In this document: positions 12,601-22,502 of the stretch, piece after piece | Layout: the number at the start of each line of letters is the position of its first letter | Numbering within the stretch: the first letter of the stretch is position 1 | DNA from: Polytrichum commune | Lineage: Eukaryota; Streptophyta; Polytrichopsida; Polytrichales; Polytrichaceae | DNA: 60,000 nucleotides | Direction of reading: 5' to 3' | NCBI GenBank assembly: GCA_950295325.1 | Contig: OX485806.1 | Span: 14,882,001-14,942,000 of the forward strand | Notes under the pieces: generated by a model | Databases searched by the model: none | The model's input: only the letters and a program-made list of their open reading frames with translations | What the model was told of the DNA's origin: nothing | Made by a program: the position numbers and the translations under genes

Positions 12601-15600
12601 GTTGTGATGTACAAAAAATTCTAGATAATCAGAAGCTACTCAGCATGAAGTTATTTTAGTGAATACTTTAACACCCAAGATAACTTGATCTGCCCGCAGT
12701 TTGGTACCCAATGTCGTCTGAAACTTTTTAAAATAGAATGAAAAATTGAGTAATTTATTAGTGCATTGTGACATATTTACCATTCTCGAGTGCAGATTTC
12801 TTTGCATTATAAGCAACATTGAAGAGCTTTTCACGCAAACCACCTGACGCCTTTACTGTCGAAGTGATTCTGTTCCACATCCAAAGAGCCTACATTAGCC
12901 TAGGTGGTTATACTAGACTGGAAGAAGTAAAAAATAAATAAATTGAAAATAAAAATAAAAATAAAAAAGGCCATATAGAAAAGGAAAACTAATATGACAT
13001 GCCCATTTCCTAGGCTCAACCCAGAGAGTTTGGATAGCAGAAAACTTGCATAAATAATTAGAGATCTTCTGGTCATAGACTCGGAATAAAAATTTAAGCT
13101 ACCCTACAAGGTTAACACAAAAAACTGTTTCAGAGAAAAATTGTCTCACTTGTCATAGATGCGGTTGTACAGACGTGGAACACTGGTAAAGATGGTCGGC
13201 TTCAGGGCCTCCATGTCGTCCATGAGCTTCAATACATCCTATTGAAAGCTTGCAGTGTCACGTGTTCAGAAAAGTATCAAAACTCTACGGAATTTTGCGC
13301 ATAAAATTATTGATACACCCAAAAATTTCAAAAGTGTAATTCAAAATACTCAGCTTTCAATATAACTCCTTCCTTACCCCTTGGTAGAAGCCCACTGCCA
13401 CACCATGGTGCAACATGACAATCATGTTCATCCTCTCATAAATGTGAGCCAGAGGAAGGTATGAGATATGACTGATGCAAACAACAACCACAAAAACGCT
13501 ATTAACTTCTTCCAAAGAGTAAATCCAAGTGCACTTATGAATAAACTTCCAAAAGTGAAACTATTACATTGAAATTACACCTAGTGGTGTGTAACATAAT
13601 TATGCTATAATTTGTCTATTATTTCGTACACTAACTTTGCTACATAGTAGTATCATGTGGCATACAATAGATGAAAATATAGAAATAATCTAATTATCGT
13701 GACAATATTATATCATTTTAACATAAATGCCTCTAGAAGTTTGTGGTGTATTAACCCAATACAATCAAATGAACCAAAATCCAGTAAAAAAATTTCTCAA
13801 CTTACGTATCAGAAGGAAGAAGAGTTGTGCCTTGACTACTCCCCGCACCACCCGCGACCAAGTTGGAGTGGGTTAACATTGCTCCCTGTCTCCATGATGT
13901 TAATATCAGATTATTTGACACCTGAAAATATTATCAAGGGATAGACTAAAAGAATCCATAGGCCATGAATTCTGAAATGTAGACTTTTGATATATACAAC
14001 AACTCTTTCGACCGATAAGGTGGTTTAAGATAGCAAAACTAATACTGAGAAAGCAGGTGCAAGTTTAAATCATTTCGTCTCCACACAAAAGCCCACCCTA
14101 AATCATCAAATTAATTGAGATTGAATTTGATTACATTTTTGAACGGCAGAATTTAATTAACCAAGACTCCAAATAGGTACCTTAGGAACACCGGTAGTAC
14201 CACTTGTGTAGCATATGGTGGCTAAGTCATGAGGCTTTGGTGCCACAAATGCCCGTTGATCGGCTTTTCCCTACAAACAACAAACATAAGTGATTAAGAA
14301 AAAATTAATAATAACAAAAACCAAAAGAGTTCAAGGGCCAGCTACTAATATTTCTAGACACGCTGGAAATTTTCTTTCACAAGAAGGCTTTATAGAGAAT
14401 TTGAGAGAGCATCAAGAGATAGAAACCACCTTTTTTGGTTTTTTTCACTCATGCTACATGTATTGTTTCTTGAGACCTATATTATGTAGCCCTCATTAAA
14501 TGATTGTTTTCACATTCACTTGCCTCTATTTGAAATAAAAAGGCAGTTACAAAATCATCCAAAGTGAATACCTGAGCTTCAAGGCGTGCATAAGATATCA
14601 CTTTCACCCCCGACTGGGTGGGAAGAGATGGCACTAAAGTCTCAGCACCCCCAACAACCTACACTTCATCAACGAACACAGTTAGATTGGTCAAGTTGTT
14701 GACAAAAGTCTTTTGGATATGGCAAACTTCCCAAGGCAAAATTACTATGTAGAAATTATAAACTGTTGTAAAAACATCATAAATTTCATTTAATGTTGTG
14801 ATAATTGCATTACTTTGTGATTGTCTATTATTGCGTGCCACATTAAACTTTTGCAAAGCAACATTATCGCATGAGATTGGATGCAAATATTTATAGGATT
14901 ATTACATTACACACCACCCTTTGAAGTATGTGATGAATGCTCTTAACATTCGTTGGGAGCTGACTTTTTGTGCATGCCCTACCATCCTCTTGGCCAGATT
15001 TTGAGCTAATTGAACATAAGGAGAATAAAGTTAAAACGCAATCCAAACACATGAAGGTCTTAGGTTTAGGGCTTTGTCAGTGTGTACCACAATGAGGCGA
15101 ACAGTTGGAAGCTTTGCTAGACAACTCATTAGCTGCATCAAGGAACAGGTTAAAAAATTAGATTTCTCAATACAAATGAGGACTCGCGAATGCTGACAAA
15201 CTTAGTGAAACTGAAAAGAGAACTGCTTACTATTTGCAGTTTGTCAGGAGTACAGAAGACACATGTAACTTCCGCGTGGTTGATGATGTATTCGACAGCA
15301 TCAGCACCTGCAAAGAAAAAAAAACTGATAATTAGATTCCTTGAAGGACTCCGGCAATTATGTTTGAAAGATTTCACTTTTCTCACACAACTGATTTTAT
15401 TCAAAAGTAAGAAACATACAGTGAATATATATATATATATTCCTGAGTGGGTTTTGAGTACATTTTGAGGTCAAACATACCAAGGGTATCATAAAGAGGA
15501 ACTGAAATGTAAGAGTACGCGCAACAAGCAAGCTCCGAAACAACCCATTCGGCTCGGTTGCTCATGTAAAGTCCTACACATGATCCCTGCTTCCCAACAA

Positions 15601-18600
15601 ACAAACCAAAAAAACAACACGATGAGTTTTCAAAGAAAGAGAGACATGAATCCCATGTTGCCATTGGCGTGAAGCATAGGGTTGCTTCCAATGTTAGACC
15701 GGAATACAGGAGGATGCATAGAATCGATAATCAACATCAATGATAGTATGAAAGAACCTGCCCATGGGTATCAAAATTGTAATACCAGTCAAATACTGAT
15801 ATTTGGTGGGTGTGTCAAAGTGAGAGCATCTTTGTATACCCGAGTCATTATAAGGGTCAATACCATTCTATACCATATTGATACTAGGGCGTTTTTACCT
15901 AGATATGAAGGTTCTTGCATGGTATATAGACCCAAAAGATATCGAAAACAATATAAGTAATCAAGCACCCATACCCTACTGGTACTGGTATTACAAAATG
16001 TGAAATCTTCATTAAAGATACCCAAATGGTATAAATAAATAAAAAGACAATACCAGTCAAACACTGGTTGCCCGATTTGGCCCTCTCAGTGCCTACAGTA
16101 TATTGAAACTGTACAACGTGAATGTGAATTGTGATGCGACTTTTTCGTAGATAGAAGATAGCTTGTTATTTGCAAGATTGTGTTTCTTGTCACCTTGACA
16201 CAAAGCAACTTGGGAAGAGTTTCATGAAGACTTTGTATCATCCAGTATCAAGAAAGTATACACAATCAGAATGAAAATGCTTAAAGCATCTAGAGGTTAT
16301 TCTCATAGTTCCCATTAGATCCGGGTTATGGCCTTAGGTTTCAGTGACCCTTTATGAGCTGAAAAAATTACTTGCCTTACTGAAGCCATATTGAACAAGG
16401 GCCGATCCAATTGCAGTCCGTGCACTACCTACTTCTCCATAAGTCATCCACCTATATCTGCAAGCCGAGGAGATAAAGAACACAAATTGAAAAAGAATCA
16501 ATAAAGAATTAATATTCTCAACAACTGGCTATCAAGAAGCTCAACAGTTTCCTTTGACTGGTATACATATGCCTTTACAGTGGGATTTTTTAAACTGACA
16601 GCTTTGAAGATGGCAACCTTAAAATTTACAGAACCCAGATGGAGGAAACAGATATCTTACTCGCCGACTGAGCCGTCCTCTCGTATTCTTGTACCCAAGC
16701 ATTTGTTGTCTGTGAAAGCTCCCTTCGCATACCTTAAAAACCATCAGAAAATGCACTTGAGAATTTCTAGTAAGATACAATAGGGTTAGGGGCACTTTAC
16801 ACTAGAGCTTGAGGGCCTACAGGACCAACAAAGTTTGAATGGATGAACAAACCAACATTAGTCTGGTATACAGGTGAATTGCATGGTATCAGTGATCAAC
16901 ATCACTTATGGTATCAAAATTGTATTACCAGTCAAATATTGATATTTGGTGGGTATCTCAAGAATCTTCGTATACACGAGTTATTATTTGAGTCAATACC
17001 ATTCTAGACCATATTGATACTAGGGCAATTTGCCTAGGTATAAAGGTTCTTAAATGGTATATAGACCCAAATGATATCGAAAATGAAAACATCCTCAAAT
17101 ACTCAAACCCTACTGGTATCAATGAATGCAACATCCTCATTATAAATACCCAAATGGATCTACAAAAACACAATACGAGTCAAAAACTGGAACCTACATG
17201 GGAGTCCTACATGGCATGCAAAAAGATATTGTTTTCATGGTCTACTGATTTTGACATCAAGCCCACCTCTTGGAGGTGGGTCTATCCAGGAGACCCACCT
17301 CAAAATCTCACAACCATTGCATTATTATAACTAATTATGTGGACAGCCCCACATGAATAGGATGGTAAATGAAATAGCATTTGATTGAGAGCCCGATTGA
17401 GTATGTTTTTACACTACACTTGAAGGCCCAAAAGCACACAAAATTTCGTTTCAATGTTTCCACTACTGTGCAGATAAAATAATAGAAATATGGTAAAATC
17501 GCACTCACAGAAAGTTATCATGCAATGTTCGAATTTCTGGATGCTCTGGCCAATGATCCATAAGCTCAAGAGGGGAATGCGCCGATCTGCAAATTAAAAA
17601 TCCAAGCCACTTGAACATTTTAAATCATGCAAAAACAGGAAAGAGAAGGAGACAAAAACCTGTCGGACAACCACAAAGGAGAAGTAGAGAGCAGCTCATT
17701 TACTATCAAAATTTTAAAATTTAAATTTTATGATGAAAAGGAATATTTCAGTTCCACATTCAAGTTATATTACTGAACTTTGTACAAAGAAAATCTTCTC
17801 AATCTCTTCACAACGTACATTTTCAACTGACATGCCCTTTTTAGATCATACTACTTCAATTTTTCAGATTTAAAATTAAGATAAATAATTCATAGATGCC
17901 TCATTCGAAAAAAAAATACCTGTATACGTTCCATTTCCCAGTGCTCAGCTTCTCCGGCAATTTAACACTATAGCCATCTTCTGTACATTAAAATTTAGAA
18001 ACAAAAGGAAAATGCGTGTTAGCAGGAGTACACAGAGAAGAACCTAACCTTGAAAGGCAAATGTAACCTCGGATGCAAAAATGTACCTATTAAATACTCT
18101 CCGGCCATTGGTTGACTCTCCAATTGTGGCCTTCCCTCTGTATACAAAAAAAAAACATTCAACAGAGAGTAAGCTAACAAAATATACTCACATTGTGGTG
18201 ATATTTAGTGCAGGCCACATTGAATCAGATATTTACTGTAGTGATACATAATATGATCAGCTCACATATACAGCAGAAACATTCAGAGTATAGTGATTGA
18301 AATCCTTCTATGGTTCCACATGAGAAACCAATAATAAAAACATAACCTGGAACTATAAGCTAAAGTCTTTTCACTTTGTTTTTGAGCCAATGCAGCCAAT
18401 GCTCCTGAACTCATATGAGCATTGCTGGAAACAGAGAATAGTTGTTACCATGTTTGAATCACTAAAACTGCAATACAGAACACGTACCATACCGGCAACA
18501 ATAGATATATTAGGTGCATTAGAAATGAATGATAAAATATCCCATTGACCTAACATCGACCTAGTTTGGAGTAAATTACCAGATGGCTCACTGTGAAGAT

Positions 18601-18655
18601 GAGAATTCACAACACGAAGCCGCCTGCTCTCTGCTGACTCCACCCTGGCAGCCAT
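6665..18655 (-). CDS. LACS: Peroxisomal long-chain acyl-CoA synthetase (LACS6/7 type), 25 exons
   Basis: Activates long-chain fatty acids to acyl-CoA with ATP and CoA; the plant LACS6/7 relatives feed peroxisomal beta-oxidation. Exons 5'->3': 18561-18655, 18347-18424, 18087-18130, 17920-17980, 17509-17586, 16661-16732, 16376-16457, 15481-15586, 15231-15307, 15088-15132, 14572-14658, 14181-14270, 13806-13885, 13378-13471, 13150-13238, 12781-12869, 11827-11956, 10899-11017, 9794-9917, 9179-9265, 8940-9043, 8547-8632, 8240-8329, 7404-7490, 6665-6772 (2202 nt, 733 aa; plant homologues about 700). Seen: AMP-binding loop [11 protein letters not shown] (about 296-306), [37 protein letters not shown]. 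The N-terminus carries a PTS2 nonapeptide RLRVVNSHL (residues 12-20) and the C-terminus ends SRL (PTS1). The exon 7 donor is GC. The exon 2/3 junction is ambiguous: 18375-18424 with 18087-18137 also closes in frame (726 aa). Confidence 0.95.
7120..7345. repeat. Repeat family C fragment, inverted, in a LACS intron
   Basis: The reverse complement resembles parts of 12060-12600 and 27340-27800: the paired CCCACCCCTCTGAGGTGAGG stretch, TGCATGCTATGTAGGACTCC, and the CCCACTTCACTTTA motif in inverted form. Non-coding. Confidence 0.5.
7755..8103. repeat. MITE family B copy in a LACS intron
   Basis: About 349 bp, bounded by AGGCAAGTGGGCCTAAAATG on the left and AGTAACCAAATTAGGCC...ACCT on the right, with TA on both sides (positions 7753-7754 and 8104-8105), a TA target duplication. 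Internal sequence matches the copies at 9334 and 11201. Confidence 0.7.
9334..9676. repeat. MITE family B copy in a LACS intron
   Basis: About 343 bp. The left end AGGTAGATGGGCCTAAAATG and the right end, read in reverse, start AGGTAGACAACC and then share GGTTACTT, an imperfect terminal inverted repeat. The right flank is TA; the left flank has mutated to GA. Confidence 0.7.
9975..10370. repeat. Repeat family A copy 1 in a LACS intron (possibly hAT-like)
   Basis: Shares long blocks with 15688-16075 and 16855-17195, including GATATTTGGTGGGTAT, GGTATATAGACCCAAA and a TACCCTACTGGTA box. Ends are inverted (CCAATGTTGGACC on the left, GTCC..AACACTGG on the right). No transposase frame. Confidence 0.6.
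10410..10660. repeat. Repeat family D copy in a LACS intron
   Basis: Resembles 28975-29230: CATACAAAGAGGTTTAAG, a GATGTTTTC-like block, ATAAATGACC followed by a GACTCAA-like block, and a TAATCACCA(A/T)TGTTA-like block. Origin unknown. Confidence 0.5.
11201..11579. repeat. MITE family B, best-preserved copy, in a LACS intron
   Basis: 379 bp with terminal inverted repeats beginning AGGTAGA on both ends and TA immediately outside each end (11199-11200, 11580-11581). The TA duplication and short size suggest a non-autonomous Tc1/mariner-type element. No coding capacity. Confidence 0.75.
12060..12600. repeat. Repeat family C copy 1 in a LACS intron
   Basis: Matches 27340-27800 and the two halves of 16790-17475: CACTTTACACTAGAGCTTG, TGCCAAGACC, CTACATGGCATGCAA, a CCCACCTC...GAGGTGGGT hairpin, and ATGAAATAGCAT. 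Both ends resemble a GGGCC...TTTACAC motif. Class not determined. Confidence 0.6.
15587..16375 (-). other. GC-AG intron of LACS (intron 7)
   Basis: On the - strand the upstream exon ends AGTAAG|GCAAGT and the downstream exon starts after GCAG|GGATCA. The GC donor is phase 0 and gives the conserved G-x-x-K/G-G-S-C-V-G block. The nearby GT donors (A|GTAAGG and A|GTAATT) shift the frame and hit stops in exon 8. A family A repeat lies inside. Confidence 0.85.
15688..16075. repeat. Repeat family A copy 2 in a LACS intron (possibly hAT-like)
   Basis: Left end CCAATGTTAGACCGGAATAC; right end, read in reverse, CCAGTGTTTGACTGGTAT, giving imperfect inverted termini of about 18 bp. The outside sequences GTTGCTTC and GTTGCCCG could be a decayed 8-bp target duplication. 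Confidence 0.6.
16790..17475. repeat. Repeat family C copy 2, interrupted by a family A element
   Basis: The left part (16790-16853) and right part (17196-17475) align with consecutive portions of the uninterrupted copy at 12060-12600. The middle is a family A repeat. Lies in a LACS intron. Confidence 0.6.
16855..17195. repeat. Repeat family A copy 3, nested in family C
   Basis: Carries the GATATTTGGTGGGTAT and GGTATATAGACCCAAA blocks of family A. Outside it, AACCAACA on the left and AACCTACA on the right look like a target duplication of the AACCTACA found unbroken in copies of family C. Confidence 0.55.
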
Positions 18656-19981
18656 TATTTTTCTATCCCTCCTACTTCTAGATCTGCAGGAGAGTAGAAC
18701 ATCAAAGTATAAACAAATCTGAAAATATTTCTTAGATTCTGAACTACTGTCACTAAGAATTTAACATTTCCATCGTCATAAAAGGAGGTTAAGAAAAGAA
18801 GGTGGCTCCAAAAGAATGAAGTTGAGTCTGTTAATGACTCAACAACAAGAAGCCAGGATGGGAAGGAATTTTTGGAGATTCTTGCAGAAAATAGAAGGCA
18901 TGTGGATTCAATTCCATCATGCAGACGAAAGAATGAGATTGCCAATGGAGGGATGATGGTGCAATTATGAAGTTCTGTGAGGCAATCAGCACATGAAAGG
19001 AAAACTGGAAAAAACTTCCTGCTTGAATCCCAGAAAACTTTTGCTATTCATTCTTGGTTCCTTGAGAGTGCAAAAGTGAAGTGAAGGAGGGTGAACTCCA
19101 ATCTACAACAAAGATGAGACATTATCAAGGAAACAATTTCAACCGGATGCTCGGATTTGGACATTGCAAGATGAAGTAGTTCCTCATCAAACACAAATTC
19201 GTCCTACAAACAGAGCATAGTGCAGAGTTCTGAGTAAAAAAAAAATTGCAGACAATATAAATTCGGAGCTTTCGAATTAATAGCCATTTTTTTCCTCACC
19301 CAGAATATCAAGTATCTACTTTGTGGGGTTTTCATCATCAAAATAACCACAAACAACCCTACCAGGACACCAGCACTGAAATATTGCAGATTTTTCAGTC
19401 CCTGCTAAAAATCTGTTCACAAGAAGACCCAACACAAACAACAAATTCTCACACCCAAAGATGGCAATCTTGACAAGATAATAAACACGCTGGAGAAAAA
19501 AACCAAACAAACTGCAACCGCCCAATTATACAAACCTCGGCAAGATTTCCCCCACTGCGAGATTCAAAACCCGCGGGAAATCCAACGACCCACAAACAAT
19601 TCCAACTTATTATTCTTTTGAGCAGAGAATGACTGTATCCGAGGGACACAGACAAAAAGGGTGGATGGAGGCCAAGCTCGAAAAACACTGTGAAACCCAA
19701 AACCCCAACTTCAAGCAGTGGGATTTTTCCACCACTAAAGAACGCAGATCACACCTTTGAGCTGGATTCCGTAACTCGGAGTGGCGATCGGCGTTTTTGT
19801 TCTCCGGTGATTGAAATTGCACCTTGAGTCGATGACGATCAAAAAGAGTAGGTGGTGCATCACGCACTTTGTTCGGCGCAGAGTCGGTGCGTGGGGCCCA
19901 CCACACTCATGTGGATAAAACTTTTCACATGTGAGAAAATAAAAGAAACTTTTTCATCAAAAAAGTTTCAAGGCATGTTAA
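18656..19981 (-). promoter_or_regulatory. Presumed 5' UTR and promoter side of LACS
   Basis: No convincing coding exon. The stretch about 19530-19890 is more GC-rich than its surroundings and may hold the transcription start and a 5'-UTR exon of the - strand gene. This is inference from composition only. A transposon begins at 19982. Confidence 0.35.
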
Positions 19982-21024
19982 GGGCCGGTTTACACTACGG
20001 TGGAGAAGGCCTCCGGTCGGTCAAGAATGCTTGGCCAAGACATGGTTATATGAGGCAAATGGTGGATGTGCCGGAGAAGAATTAAAGGTAGGCAATAAAA
20101 TATTTCTTAAGGAGTCTTGACCGGTTGAAGTCTAAACACCTAGAGGAGAAGTTTAGCGGAGAAGTCCACCGGTGAAGAGAAGTTCACCTAATGGTGAAGA
20201 TTTTTTGTGATAAAAAACCATAATTCTCTACATTCACATTGTATCAAAAGATTTCAACAAGAATTGTGTTCATAAGAATTGTGTAATATGATGTTCAATT
20301 TTATTCAAAAGATAATGAAAATTGCCAAATTGCCAATTGTCAAGTTTGGCCCATGTAGGAAATAAATGCCTCCTTGGGTGTTTAAGAATGAAGAGGGGAA
20401 AACCCATACACATTGGATAAAGCACTACTCTTTGGTATTATTTAAGGCATGCTCTCCTCTTAATCATCCTCATCAATTTCTCTCTTCTTATCTTTGATCT
20501 TCAATCATGGATAATCGAAGAAGAGAGATTTTGTGCTCTCTTATGATCTTTATGGTTTTGAAGTATTTTATCGTTTCAACTATGGCGATACAAAAAACCG
20601 TCATGTATCACCATAATGCTTCAATTATGATGATGGCATATTTTTTGTTTGGGAGCAAGAAGAAGGTGGTGTGGAAATTTGACCGGCCAAGTGGATATGT
20701 GTCACAATTTCTTCTTGGATCATATAATGCAAAAATGTTCAAAGATCGTGTACAGGTGAAAATTAATTTTTTATTGAGTTGGGCTTCTCCGGAGGAGGAG
20801 TTTCTTGTCCGGCCTCTTGAGGCCGGAGAAGCCCAACTCCAAAAAGTGCCGCCATGTAGGCGGCCATGTCATTTTATCATCCATGAGAAAAGTTCACCAC
20901 CGTTGTTTTCTTCACCTAGTGTAAACACCCACCGGTCAAGAGTTGCATTTTCGACCAATCACAATTGAGAAACGCCCTTTTTTTCATGACCGGTGGACTT
21001 CTCCACCGTAGTGTAAACCGGCCC
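19982..21024. mobile_element. PIF/Harbinger-like element with remnant transposase frame
   Basis: 1043 bp with long terminal inverted repeats (left GGGCCGGTTTACACTACGG, right the complement, near-identical for over 30 bp) and a 3-bp TAA duplication at 19979-19981 and 21025-21027. Subterminal copies of the CCGG(T/C)-rich motif occur throughout. It sits in a tandem repeat whose neighbouring units show the unoccupied site, which confirms the ends. It is too short to be autonomous. Confidence 0.85.
20507..20968 (+). pseudogene. Possible truncated Harbinger transposase N-terminus
   Basis: An open frame of 153 codons starting MDNRRREIL inside the Harbinger-like element. Residues about 65-90 contain FLLGSYNAKMFKDRVQVK, which resembles the region just ahead of the helix-rich part of plant PIF/Harbinger nucleases (LL...F+..R+.). 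The remainder runs into the terminal repeat and lacks any DDE residues. I read it as a 5' remnant after internal deletion; it could be chance coding. Confidence 0.35.
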
Positions 21025-21236
21025 TAAGTTGGCAAGTGTTAATGTTCAGGTAGATGAGCCTTTTTTGGTTAGTTTTTTCATCAAAAAAGTTTCACGGCAT
21101 GTTAAGTTGGCAAGTGTTAATGTTAAGGTAGATGAGCCTTTTTTGGTTAGTTTCTTCATCAAAAAAGTTTCAAGGCATGTTAAGTTAGCAAAGTGTTAAT
21201 GTTCAGGTAGATGAGCCTTTTTTGGTTAGTTTTTGA
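21025..21236. repeat. Tandem repeat, about 78 bp unit, 2.7 copies
   Basis: Units start at 21025, 21102 and 21181 and share TAAGTTGGCAAGTGTTAATG, GGTAGATGAGCC and CATCAAAAAAGTTTCA. A partial unit lies left of the Harbinger-like element at about 19949-19978. Confidence 0.8.
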
Positions 21237-21253
21237 TGTTTGCAGGTTTGCTC

Positions 21254-21534
21254 AGGCCTCATTAAATTAGGCGTTTTATAAATAAATGCATTAAACGCAT
21301 AGAACAATTAGAGCAGCGTGCATAAATTTTAAAAAATTAAGTAGAATTTCTTTTTTTAAATCCAAAAATGTTTAAGGCATGTATTGACGACGAGTCTACC
21401 CAGTCCAGTTGTCCAATTCCGAGCACTTTCTAAACATTTCTTGAAAAATCCCTATTTTAGGCGTCCCGGGGTCACGGCACATAACTTAAGCTAATACATT
21501 TCATTTATGCAATTGCCTAATTTTATGAGGCATG
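21254..21534. mobile_element. Mutator-like MITE with 9-bp target duplication
   Basis: About 281 bp. GCCTCATTAAATTAGGC at 21256-21272 is mirrored by the complement of GCCTCATAAAATTAGGC at 21515-21531 (one mismatch). GGTTTGCTC flanks both sides (21245-21253 and 21535-21543), the 9-bp duplication typical of Mutator-like elements. No transposase. Confidence 0.65.
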
Positions 21535-21553
21535 GGTTTGCTCCCTTATACTA

Positions 21554-22220
21554 TAGTAACCTCCCGAACATGCACAGTTTGTGCGTACTTAGTTGGTAGG
21601 TGCGTACTTTAGGGTTTCCCAAATTGCTTGTGTTTCGCTATAGCCGGTAGGTGTGTACTTTAGGGTTTAAGATTTCCCAAATCGCTTGTGTTTCGCTATA
21701 TCCGGTAGGTGTGTACTTTAGGGTTTAAGGTTTCCCAAATCGCTTATGTTTCACTACAATGTCGAAGAAACCAAACGGAAAGCGTCTCAATGAGCAACAA
21801 CGTTGCGAAATCATCTTGAAGCTTAGCAGAATGAATACTCCGAGTAAAAGGGCTCTAGCCCGAGAGTACATCGTTAGTGAAGGCTATGTTAGCACTCAGG
21901 TACTGAATGCCGGTTTAGAAAACGGAGTTATATCCTAGGGTTTTGACTCTCTTTATAAGCAGGTTCTTGACATCGAGGATTAGCTGCTCTGCCTTGAAGT
22001 TCAAGCAGAAGCAGAGGAAACATTTGATGGCCTTAAGAAATCGTTTGAATCATTTTAGAGCAAGATCCGAGCGGTCGGCCTCAAAGCCAAACGCAAAAAA
22101 CTTCAAAACTTATGCCAAATGACAATTCACGACATGTTCAACTAAGAAATCTTGAACCCTAAATTTTTTGCCAAAAAATGCATACTTAACCAGGATGCGT
22201 ACTTAAGTGGGAGGTTACTG
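21554..22220 (+). mobile_element. pogo-like (Tc1/mariner) element, internally deleted, copy 1
   Basis: 667 bp, termini (T/C)AGTAACCTCCC...GGGAGGTTACTG with TA outside both ends. The subterminal motif AAGTACGCA matches copy 2 at 26319. It contains the start and end of a transposase-like frame but not the catalytic core. A triplicated block with a GTAGGTGTGTACTTTAGGG-like core lies near the left end (about 21596-21745). Confidence 0.8.
21760..22143 (+). pseudogene. Remnant pogo-like transposase: CENP-B-type HTH plus C-terminal tail
   Basis: From ATG at 21760 the frame gives a lysine-rich start, then LNEQQRCEIILKL and SKRALAREY, the pattern of the N-terminal CENP-B/pogo DNA-binding helix-turn-helix. 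The frame is then broken by stops and shifts. A FDGLKKSFESF block follows, and the end reads QMTIHDMFN before a stop at 22141-22143. The DDE/DDD domain is missing. The last motif fits the PCNA-interacting (PIP) box pattern Q-x-x-I-x-x-M-F. Non-functional as a transposase. Confidence 0.65.
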
Positions 22221-22259
22221 TACTTGTATTCGTGAGGTTGAAATTTTTGTTCGTTTGCT

Positions 22260-22502
22260 GATGTTCTAACGAAGTCAAGATCAACCCCATAAATTTTTAA
22301 AGCTAGTCTCGAATTGTTAAGACCTAGTAAAGTTTGAGCCATAAGAAAATCAAATATGTTGATTATTGAGTTTAGAATGGTAGAGATTATGAACACGTAG
22401 TCCGATAAAAATTGTAACACGTGCCATTTGGGGATTTACGATACCACTCATACGTACTATGTGTATGATCAAGATAAGTAACCAAATTAGGTCCGGTTAC
22501 CT
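22260..22502. repeat. MITE family B fragment
   Basis: The right part of family B: CACGTAGTCCGAT, a TACCACTCATA-like block and AGTAACCAAATTAGG...TACCTTA at the end. The left end is not recognisable. Confidence 0.45.

Noticed and set aside
20507-20968. A 153-codon frame as an independent host gene
   Set aside because: It lies wholly inside a Harbinger-like element and runs into its subterminal repeats, so it is treated as a transposase remnant.
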